From the NCBI RefSeq assembly GCF_039526245.1, contig NZ_BAAAIV010000009.1:62001-126000 (forward strand): a DNA stretch of 64,000 bases. Reading direction: 5' to 3'. Below the pieces are notes generated by a model, which saw only the letters and a list, made by a program, of their open reading frames with translations, made no database searches and had not been told where the DNA came from. Below are positions 58,901 through 64,000 of this stretch, one piece after another (position 1 is the first letter of the stretch; every line of letters starts with the position of its first letter). The DNA is from Arthrobacter_H rhombi. GTDB taxonomy: Bacteria; Actinomycetota; Actinomycetes; Actinomycetales; Micrococcaceae. The translations under genes and the position numbers were made by a program.

Positions 58901-59320
58901 TGAGTTTGTCGTGGTGTAGACGACCTCGGACTTCGAGGCCTTCGCCGCCGAGGCGCCTTGGGCCTTGATGTTCTTGCGGATCTGCTGGACCTTGGTCTTG
59001 TTCTTGACCGGCTTGGCCATGCCGCGGGCCACGCTGGAGGTTTGGGTGGCCGCAAAGGCGCCCTCGCCGCTGAACTGGACGTAGGCCGTGACCTCGCCCT
59101 TCTTGCTGACCATGGGGCCGGAGACCTTCAGGTCCTGCAAGGTCTTGATGTCCTGCTTGTTCAACGCAGAACCCCCGAATGCCTGGGCTTGGCTTCCGGG
59201 GGTGCTGTCGATATTTTTTGGCGAGGCGTTGGCCGGGACCGACATGGTGGCAGCCAGGACGATTCCCGAGGCTGCCGCCACGACGGCCCGGGCAAGCCGG
59301 GGCCGGTGCGAGTGATTCAT
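55961..59320 (-). CDS. Secreted subtilisin-like serine protease (S8 family)
   Basis: A 1119-residue protease. Signal peptide residues 1-32 (basic RPRLARAVVAAASG, then hydrophobic VLAATMSVPANA) directs secretion. Residues about 70-170 are an inhibitor I9-like propeptide. The catalytic triad is Asp204 (AVLDTGVDYTHADFGG), His285 (AGHGTHVSGTAAG) and Ser631 (MTGTSMATPLTAG), all intact. A protease-associated domain is inserted at about 440-580, and residues beyond 700 form beta-sandwich repeats of the Fn3-like type. GGAG precedes ATG 59320. A secreted or surface-attached degrader of proteins. Confidence 0.94.
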   Translation of the reverse strand: MNHSHRPRLARAVVAAASGIVLAATMSVPANASPKNIDSTPGSQAQAFGGSALNKQDIKTLQDLKVSGPMVSKKGEVTAYVQFSGEGAFAATQTSSVARGMAKPVKNKTKVQQIRKNIKAQGASAAKASKSEVVYTTTNSLPGVALRGDADALRALSKRPDVVKITAVVPKSPTNKGSVVDTKALDAWTALEETGKDVTIAVLDTGVDYTHADFGGPGTVAAYKKAQASVALPAANTGLIDPAKFIGGWDLVGDDYNADPTADTYQPVPKPDANPLDCASAGHGTHVSGTAAGYGVDAEGKTFSGDYSKLSAKDVAAMKIGPGSAPEAQLVGIRVFGCEGSSDVVGQALDYVLDPNNDGDFSDRAQIVNMSLGSDHSPVEDPENDIVDALAAQGILSVVASGNAGDVTDVGGSPGNARSSLTVANTVGSKITLDGAKILAPADVAGSASGQYSANFDYGSASAEQLTGTVVVPDASNKFGCDAFPSGTDFAGKWVWLQWEENGAFPCGSGQRFNNVAAAGGAGVVLDSPRNVFDAGIAGNATIPGIQFNKDFSEKLRPAAEAGTLKVQLDQALIGTASGESGALDTLNSSSSRGVHGSNGIVKPDVAAPGTLIGSAGVGTGNGPAVMTGTSMATPLTAGIAALVAGSGDYTAYQVKSIVMNTATADVTAANGETYGPNRVGSGRVIADAAIKTPAFAFATKAPDLTSLSFGVIELGKKKVTKTSSITVQNKSKWTQHYSVDYVPSTTIPGATYSLSTDRVSVQPGKSKQVKVTLSIDPKKFAKTMDPTMDKQQLGLNRQYLADATGRVELTAKGQPALRVPVQAAPKASSDMAVNKKAISTKKGASTANVKLKGKGLLVGNGDERVLSLVSAFELGASSSKLPKSADEIPGARAMDLQYVGAASDAPSNGIADGLLNIGVSTFGNWAHLAGGTEIDVEIDVNGDNKADFVTFNSNIDELDLDLAATYNLKTGEQVDLWPTNGLTGETDSNTFDTNTVSLPVSLAALGMTEASSGQIQYRVTTWSQYNSDESGAQVPVDSTDWVAYNAVDPDLWFEGAGTGTAFADLPGQTLTAHVQDYSNAFPKKMAMAKKKDNQEQGLFLHLHNETGQKAQVVTFTKK

Positions 59321-59389
59321 GATGCTCCTTGTAACCGATTGGGCGGTTTGGGGCACCGTTGGGGCGAATACCCCCGTGCGCCCCACGCC

Positions 59390-59419
59390 ATAGCCTAAGT
59401 GACTGCAGTCACAAGTCAA
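59390..59419 (-). promoter_or_regulatory. Subtilase promoter with operator palindrome in spacer
   Basis: On the minus strand TTGACT (plus 59414-59419) is followed by a 17-18 base spacer and AGGCTA/GGCTAT as a -10. GTGACTGCAGTCAC (59399-59412), a perfect 14 bp palindrome, fills the spacer, so a bound repressor would block RNA polymerase. The binding protein is unknown. Confidence 0.55.
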
Positions 59420-59696
59420 GGACTTGCTTTACAGTTCTTCAGGGCGTGGGACGCCCAATAGTTGACAACGATTGGCGGTCAAATCCGGCCTGCGGCAGTC
59501 GTGGCGGCGGGCAGATGCTGGGGCCGAACGCCGGGCGCCGGAACTCTGTCGAAAGCGTCGCCCGGCAGAGGCGGGGCGAAACGTCGACGGAGTCCATTTT
59601 GCAAACATCAGTCGACCTGCTGTCACATCACCCGATCGAGAGTGAAGCATTCCGAAAGTTCACCGGACCGGGAGGACTGGGGCTGCGCGTGGACAG

Positions 59697-59737
59697 AAAA
59701 AAAGTGGGAGCAGCGCCGCGCTGGCGTTGCTCCCACT
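59697..59737 (-). terminator. Terminator of the pyridoxine/HMP kinase gene
   Basis: In the minus orientation AGTGGGAGCAACGCC pairs with GGCGCTGCTCCCACT (14 Watson-Crick pairs and one G-T) around a 5-base loop, followed by a run of T (plus bases 59697-59703, all A). It lies 20 bases after the kinase stop. Confidence 0.9.
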
Positions 59738-59756
59738 GGAGGGGGTGGTCCGTAGA

Positions 59757-60584
59757 TCAGGCGCTGGCGCCACCCTGCCAGAGTGCATCGAAGGGGGCGT
59801 GCGATGCCACACGATGCTCGATGCCGGCTGTGACAAAGGCCTTGGCGGTGCGTGCGGCCTCCAGTGCCGTCGCGCCCTTGGCCAGTTCCGCGGTGATCGC
59901 CGCGGCCAGGGAGCAGCCGGCTCCGGAGACGGCGACCTCGCCGATCTTGGGCGCCGAGAGGATTTCGGTGGTGGTTCCGTCGTGGAACACGTCGACTGCC
60001 TCGGATCCGGCGAGTCGGACTCCGCCCTTGGCGAGCACCGCGGCGCCGCTGGCTTCATGGATGATGCGTGCGGCGCGCTCGAGGTCCTCGGCGGTGGAAA
60101 TGGTGATGCCGGAGAGCGACTCTGCCTCGAAGTGGTTCGGGGTGACGAAAGTGGCCAGTGGCAGCAACGTGGACTTCAGTGCCTGGTCGGTGTCCAGCGC
60201 GTGTCCGGGCTCCTGCCCCTTGCAGATGAGCACGGGGTCCAGGACCACGTTCTTCCATCCCTGGGAGCGCAGCGCAGTAGCAACCGTGTCGATCGTTGCC
60301 GGGCTGCCCATCATGCCCAGCTTCACGGTATCGAGCTGGCCGGCGTAGCAGGACTGGATGGCCTCGAGCTGGTCGGCAATGACCTGGGTGTCCACGGGGG
60401 TGAATCGGTGGTCCCAGTTCTGCTTCGGGTCGAAGGCGACAATGCACGTCAGGGCCGTGATGCCGAAGACCCCGAGCTGTTGGAAGGTCTTCAGGTCCGC
60501 TTGGGCACCGGCCCCGCCGGTGGCCTCGGAACCGGCGATGGTCAGGGTGATGGCCGGGGAGGACTGCTGTTGCGTGGAAGTCAT
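59757..60584 (-). CDS. pdxK: Pyridoxine/HMP-type kinase (ThiD/PdxK family)
   Basis: A 275-residue ribokinase-fold enzyme. ITLTIAGSEATGGAGAQADL is the N-terminal substrate loop, DPVLICKGQEPGHAL resembles the CKG loop of Bacillus PdxK-type pyridoxine kinases, VTPNHFEAESLSG is the ThiD/PdxK motif, and VSGAGCSLAAAITAELAKGA is the anion hole with catalytic Cys in the ThiD-like position. It phosphorylates pyridoxine, pyridoxal and pyridoxamine (vitamin B6 salvage), or hydroxymethylpyrimidine; the CKG loop favours B6. Its start overlaps the upstream TetR gene by 4 bases, an unusual partner, so expression is coupled to that regulator. Confidence 0.8.
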   Translation of the reverse strand: MTSTQQQSSPAITLTIAGSEATGGAGAQADLKTFQQLGVFGITALTCIVAFDPKQNWDHRFTPVDTQVIADQLEAIQSCYAGQLDTVKLGMMGSPATIDTVATALRSQGWKNVVLDPVLICKGQEPGHALDTDQALKSTLLPLATFVTPNHFEAESLSGITISTAEDLERAARIIHEASGAAVLAKGGVRLAGSEAVDVFHDGTTTEILSAPKIGEVAVSGAGCSLAAAITAELAKGATALEAARTAKAFVTAGIEHRVASHAPFDALWQGGASA

Positions 60585-61258
60585 GATCCCATTTTAGGAC
60601 GCTTTTCGACGGGTTCGCTTTCCACGGTGCGCACGACGCCGATGACGTCGTCGACGATGTGCCGGACCACGGGAAGCCGGGAGAGGACCGCCAGCCGCGC
60701 CATCAAGGAGGCGGCGTTGGCCGCCAGGCGCCGACTGCGCTCGGCACCGGGGGAGCGGTCATAGGCCCAGAAGATCACCAGGCCGCGCTGGACAAGCCAG
60801 AGCAATTCAGGCAAGTCATCGCGGATGGCGGCGGGTGGTTGGGGCAGCGAAGCCGTGACCGCATGGCGCCACAGGGCGAATTCCTTCGCGCGCGAGATAT
60901 CCGATGCCTCATCGTCGCCTGTGGCGGCGCGCAGCAGCACGGTCCCGCAAGCGTGGAACGGGGCCAGTACATCCAGCGCCGCGTCGAGTACGGCCTGGAT
61001 GTTGTCCCGCAGGTTGTTCCCCGAGCGAAGCCGCGGCCGGGCGGAACGCACCTGGGCGTCGACGAGCTCGCGGGCCAACTCGCGGACCAGGTCTTCCTTG
61101 GACGGAAAGTAGTAGTAGGCGTTACCGAGGGAGAGCCCGGATTCGGCAGCGATGGCACGCATCGTGGTGCCGCGATACCCGTTGCGCGCGAAGAGCTCGA
61201 CTGCGGCGTTTTGGATGCGGGCCCGTGTTTCGGCGGACTTTGCCGACTTCGTTTCCAT
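60581..61258 (-). CDS. TetR/AcrR family regulator
   Basis: A 225-residue regulator. HTH: SAETRARIQNAAVELFARNG, YRGTTMRAIAAESGLSLGNA and YYYFPSKEDLVRELARELVD; the C-terminal domain is helical and binds an unknown ligand. ATG 61258 is used. A perfect 16 bp palindrome, TTTGAACATGTTCAAA, lies 43 bases upstream, overlapping its own promoter and upstream of the divergent yhhQ-like gene. Its stop overlaps the kinase start by 4 bases (ATGA), so the two make an operon. Confidence 0.88.
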   Translation of the reverse strand: METKSAKSAETRARIQNAAVELFARNGYRGTTMRAIAAESGLSLGNAYYYFPSKEDLVRELARELVDAQVRSARPRLRSGNNLRDNIQAVLDAALDVLAPFHACGTVLLRAATGDDEASDISRAKEFALWRHAVTASLPQPPAAIRDDLPELLWLVQRGLVIFWAYDRSPGAERSRRLAANAASLMARLAVLSRLPVVRHIVDDVIGVVRTVESEPVEKRPKMGS

Positions 61259-61300
61259 GGATTCCTTGTAACGGAGAGGATTTTGACCAGTATATTCACT

Positions 61301-61316
61301 TTTGAACATGTTCAAA
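61301..61316. promoter_or_regulatory. Perfect 16-bp palindrome, TetR operator
   Basis: TTTGAACATGTTCAAA is an exact palindrome. On the minus strand it overlaps the -35 region (TTGAAC) of a promoter whose -10 is TATACT (about 61287-61292, plus coordinates), so the TetR-kinase operon would be autoregulated. The divergent yhhQ promoter is further away and may or may not be affected. Confidence 0.7.
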
Positions 61317-61488
61317 TAGTTGATCCGCATTCCGGCGTGGACATTCCCGGACCGGAGCGGCTGCCGCGGACACCGCCGTCGTACTCCGTGGGAGAATGGG
61401 ACCGTCAAGTGCTAATACAGCGGGCGGCGACACCGGGGAAACCCGGGAACCACGCCTGGCGAACCACTTCCAGAATGGAAAAAACTTC

Positions 61489-62217
61489 ATGCATGCCACC
61501 TCCGGCGACCCCACCAACACCCTGCCCGCGAAACCTGCGGACCGGCGCCTCCGCCAGGCGGCCTACGCCTCCGCCGGCAGCCCCTACTTCTCGGCCGTCC
61601 TGGCCCTGATGGCCGTGGTGGTCATCCTCTCCAACATCGGGGCCACCAAGGGCGTCACGTTTGGCCCCATCATCACCGATGGCGGGTTCTTCCTGTTCCC
61701 CTTGGCCTACATCCTCGGTGACGTGGTCAGCGAGGTCTATGGGTTCAAGGCAGCCCGCCGGTCGATCATCATCACGTTCCTGCTGGCCGCCTTCGCCTCC
61801 TTCTGCTTCTGGGTCATCATCACGTTGCCCGCCGCCGACTGGTACACGGGCCAGGCAGCCCTGGAACAGACACTGGGCCCGGTATGGCAGATCGTCGCTG
61901 CCTCGCTGTGCGGCTTCCTGGTGGGACAGACGCTGAACTCCTATGTGCTGGTACGCATGAAGGACCGGTTGGGGGAGAAGGGCCTTGTGGGACGGCTCAT
62001 GGGCTCAACAGGCGTGGGCGAATTCGCCGACACCCTGATCTTCTGCTCGATCGCCGCTACCGTCATCGGGATTTCGACGGTGCCCGAATTCGTGAACTAC
62101 GTCCTGGTGGGCTTCATCTACAAGACGGGCGTCGAATTCCTGTTCGTGCCGATCACCACCCGGGTCATCCGCTGGTTCAAGCGCCGTGAACCCACCTACG
62201 GCGTGGCCAACGGCTGA
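61489..62217 (+). CDS. yhhQ: Queuosine precursor transporter, YhhQ family
   Basis: A 242-residue membrane protein with six or seven hydrophobic helices. The VUT/YhhQ signature is SPYFSAVLALMAVVVILSNI, with FGPIITDGGFFLFPLAYILGDVVSEVYGFK and MKDRLGEKGL also typical (only part of the second is quoted per line limits: FFLFPLAYILGDVVSEVYG). YhhQ proteins import queuine or preQ0/preQ1 for tRNA queuosine. Start at ATG 61489; an ATG at 61396 would extend the N-terminus by 31 residues without homology. A preQ1 riboswitch was looked for and not found in the leader. Confidence 0.9.
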   Translation: MHATSGDPTNTLPAKPADRRLRQAAYASAGSPYFSAVLALMAVVVILSNIGATKGVTFGPIITDGGFFLFPLAYILGDVVSEVYGFKAARRSIIITFLLAAFASFCFWVIITLPAADWYTGQAALEQTLGPVWQIVAASLCGFLVGQTLNSYVLVRMKDRLGEKGLVGRLMGSTGVGEFADTLIFCSIAATVIGISTVPEFVNYVLVGFIYKTGVEFLFVPITTRVIRWFKRREPTYGVANG

Positions 62218-62241
62218 TCAGGCACCGCTAGGGTGGAACCC

Positions 62242-62931
62242 ATGGATCCGCAGGACGCACCGTTGTTGACCGCACGCGGCCTGGTCGCCGGATACGGGGA
62301 CTTCGAGGTGTGCGGTCCGTTGGACCTGGTCTTCGACCGGGGCGACGCGCTGGGGATCGTCGGGCTCAACGCCGCCGGTAAATCCACGCTGTTGCGCACC
62401 CTGATCGGGCGCCAGCCGCCGGTCTCGGGCCGGGCTGCCGTCCTGGGCGTCTTCGCTGACGACACCTCCCACGTCCACCGCCGGCTGGTTTCCGCGGTCT
62501 TCGACGAGGACGCCTTCTTCGACTCGCTGACCGTCGAGGAGCACCTGCAACTAATCGTCTCCGGACACGGCGTGCCCGACGGGCAGGAAGCCGTCGACCG
62601 GGAACTGGAATTCTTCGAACTGACCGCGGCACGCAACGCCCTGCCGGGCGCACTGTCCTCCGGCCAGCGCCGCCGCCTGCTGCTGGCTGCCGGCTTGATC
62701 CGGCCAGCCGAACTCCTGGTCCTCGATGAACCGGAACAACGATTGGACCCGCCGATGAGGGCCCAGCTTGCGGTACGCCTGCGTGCACGCATCGACAACG
62801 GTGGGGCTGTCCTGCTCGTGACCCATGACGCCGTGCTGCTCACCACGGTGGTGGACCGGTGCCTGATCGTCGGGGACGGGCTGCGCTTTGCCAGCGCCGC
62901 CGAGGGCGCCGCGGCGATCGGCGGCCCATGA
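62242..62931 (+). CDS. ABC transporter ATP-binding protein
   Basis: A 229-residue ABC ATPase. Walker A GLNAAGKSTLLR, Q-loop region before FDEDAFFDSL, ABC signature LSSGQRRRLLLAAGL, Walker B LLVLDEPE and the H-loop VTHDAVLLT are all present. The signature LSSGQ is complete. An upstream in-frame GTG (62233) is an alternative start. It is joined to the next gene by a 4 bp overlap (ATGA), so it energises a multi-subunit exporter or importer. Confidence 0.9.
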   Translation: MDPQDAPLLTARGLVAGYGDFEVCGPLDLVFDRGDALGIVGLNAAGKSTLLRTLIGRQPPVSGRAAVLGVFADDTSHVHRRLVSAVFDEDAFFDSLTVEEHLQLIVSGHGVPDGQEAVDRELEFFELTAARNALPGALSSGQRRRLLLAAGLIRPAELLVLDEPEQRLDPPMRAQLAVRLRARIDNGGAVLLVTHDAVLLTTVVDRCLIVGDGLRFASAAEGAAAIGGP

Positions 62932-64000
62932 GTGTCTGGCCCGGTGCGCCCAGTGGGCAGCCCGCGCTGCCGGCCTGGGTTCCTGCCGGGCCACCGACGG
63001 ATTTTAATCCGGCAACCGTCACGCGGCGACTGGACCGGGAACGTCGGCGTACCGAGCGTTTCGAACGGTGGAACGACATCTACATCGGGGTACTCGGGGC
63101 CGTCGTCCTGATGGCCTACGTTCTCGGGCTGGTCCAGTTCCTGGCCCAGGGGCTGCGTGATTCCGCCGCGGCAGGAATCGTCCGGGACGGTGTTGCGGTG
63201 GTGCCGGCCAACGACGCCGTCTCGGCATTGCTGGCGATCGCCTTACTGGGTGTTGCCGGGCTGTTGACGAGCCTGGGCCCCGTCGCGGTGGACCGGGCGC
63301 AGGGGCTCTGGTGGCTGTCCCTGCCCGTGGACCGGGGGCCGATGTTGTCGCGGCGGCTGCGCACCCGCCTCGCCTGGGTCTTCGCCGGTGGTGCCGCTGC
63401 CTGGCTACCCCTGGGGCTCTCCGCCGGCACCGCCGGCCCGTTCGGATATACGGGACCTCCGCTGGCCGAACTCGTCGCCGGGTGCGCGACGTTGGGGCTG
63501 GAATTCGTGGTGCTCGCCCTGATGGCCGCCGGGGCCCAGACCGCCAGGATCCGCCGTGGCTTTGCCCGGACGCTCACGGTGGCCGGGGTGCTGCTGGTAC
63601 TGGCCTATGCCATCGACGCCGTTTCCCGGGCGACCGGTGCCACGAACTCGCCGTTTGCCGGGCTCTGGTCCGCGCTTCCGTCCGCCTGGCCGGCCGCAGG
63701 CGGCTGGCTGGCACCGGGGATCCTGGCGGTGGCCGTCGTCGTTGGATGGCTGCTGGTGTGCCCGCGCCTGGACCGGATCCGCACCTCGGACTTGCTCGAC
63801 GCCGGCGGCATCAGCGGCCAGGCGGTGGACTCGGTGGCACTGCTGGACGTCAGGTCGCTGGCCCGATCCTTCTCCCGGGGGCCGCGCCGGAGCTCCCATG
63901 TCCGGGATGCCTGGGCGCGGCTGCTGCCGGCACGCTTCGGCGGGTCGCCGGTGGCGGCCCTGTTGCGGGCCGAAGCGCTGGTGCTGCTGCGTACCGGCAC
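62928..64000 (+). CDS. DUF6297-like ABC transporter membrane protein, partial
   Basis: Starts at ATG 62928 in the 4-base overlap with the ABC ATPase and stays open for 357 codons to the window end. The sequence begins with a hydrophilic head (PALPAWVPAGPPTDFNP, RLDRERRRTERFERWND) followed by several hydrophobic helices, then further membrane segments. It resembles the actinobacterial DUF6297 family, which pairs with an ABC ATPase as an ABC-2-like permease. The C-terminus is outside the window. Confidence 0.68.
   Translation, partial: MSVWPGAPSGQPALPAWVPAGPPTDFNPATVTRRLDRERRRTERFERWNDIYIGVLGAVVLMAYVLGLVQFLAQGLRDSAAAGIVRDGVAVVPANDAVSALLAIALLGVAGLLTSLGPVAVDRAQGLWWLSLPVDRGPMLSRRLRTRLAWVFAGGAAAWLPLGLSAGTAGPFGYTGPPLAELVAGCATLGLEFVVLALMAAGAQTARIRRGFARTLTVAGVLLVLAYAIDAVSRATGATNSPFAGLWSALPSAWPAAGGWLAPGILAVAVVVGWLLVCPRLDRIRTSDLLDAGGISGQAVDSVALLDVRSLARSFSRGPRRSSHVRDAWARLLPARFGGSPVAALLRAEALVLLRTG

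Larger units (their letters stand above)
59321..59756. other. Gene-free stretch between subtilase and kinase gene
   Basis: A 436-base region without a gene. Near the subtilase it holds its promoter and the palindrome at 59399-59412; GGGCGT-GGG-ACGCCC at 59442-59456 is a small hairpin; the far end carries the kinase gene's terminator (59697-59737). The middle, about 59460-59690, shows no motif. Confidence 0.45.

Noticed and set aside
61396..61489. preQ1 riboswitch upstream of yhhQ
   Set aside because: The leader has an A-rich tail (GGAAAAAACTTC), but no preQ1-type pseudoknot loop or stem P1 could be drawn.
1..64000. CRISPR arrays, tRNA or rRNA genes, insertion sequences, phage integrases
   Set aside because: None seen: no spaced direct repeats of 25-40 bases, no tRNA-like cloverleaf or CCA end noticed, and no transposase or integrase motifs in any frame.

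Overview
The window is 64 kb of GC-rich bacterial chromosome with one short run of Ns (13479-13504). Codon use, gene families and a mycobacterial/actinobacterial-type SOS box indicate an actinobacterium. The mix of a BenR-like LuxR regulator beside benABCD, a DUF6297 membrane protein with an ABC ATPase, a DUF2127 protein, a RES/Xre toxin-antitoxin pair and RNase J suggests the order Micrococcales, perhaps Micrococcaceae; this is inference and no rRNA is present to confirm it. There are no tRNA, rRNA or CRISPR features. About 60 genes are packed tightly, many joined by 1-8 nt start/stop overlaps.

Layout. 1-4.8 kb: the tail of an acyl-CoA dehydrogenase-like flavoprotein, an SRPBCC protein, a divergent ABC-2 permease/TetR pair with two matching operators, an acyl-CoA ligase and a small membrane protein. 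4.9-8.8 kb: two nitrilase-superfamily amidohydrolases flanking an APC permease, with a divergent GntR/FCD regulator. 8.8-11.8 kb: GntR regulator, NCS1 permease and flavin reductase-like protein around a perfect palindrome. 11.9-13.5 kb: DHFR-like reductase and polyol dehydrogenase. 13.5-14.1 kb: YceI. 14.3-23.1 kb: a complete benzoate uptake and ring-dihydroxylation locus, benABCD plus a BenR-like LuxR regulator on the minus strand and benE divergent; it would convert benzoate to catechol. The cat genes are not in the window.

23.1-33.5 kb: PhoD-like phosphatase, an aldehyde dehydrogenase/GMC oxidoreductase pair, small membrane proteins, M20 amidohydrolase, thioesterase, secreted GH3-like enzyme and SulP transporter. 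33.7-36.6 kb: RES/Xre toxin-antitoxin operon directly upstream of RNase J, which ends in a strong terminator. 36.8-41.4 kb: GlcD-like oxidase with its FadR-type regulator, then an SOS-controlled umuDC operon and a DUF2127 protein. 41.4-49.4 kb: transporters and regulators, a lipoprotein with a degenerate nuclease domain and a Lys/Ala/Glu repeat tail, and a decayed dicarboxylate transporter fragment.

50-56 kb: an MHS-family transporter, a LysR regulator and a divergent three-gene operon (3-hydroxyisobutyrate dehydrogenase-like, aldehyde dehydrogenase, crotonase). 56-64 kb: a 1119-residue secreted subtilase, a pyridoxine/HMP kinase coupled to a TetR regulator, a queuosine-precursor transporter, and an ABC ATPase with a DUF6297 membrane partner that runs off the window.

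The most unusual points are the BenC reductase fused to a GntR-type FCD sensor domain, the UmuD homologue whose catalytic lysine is arginine, the BenR-like regulator with a broken Walker A motif, the nuclease-fold lipoprotein lacking catalytic residues, and the toxin-antitoxin pair abutting RNase J.
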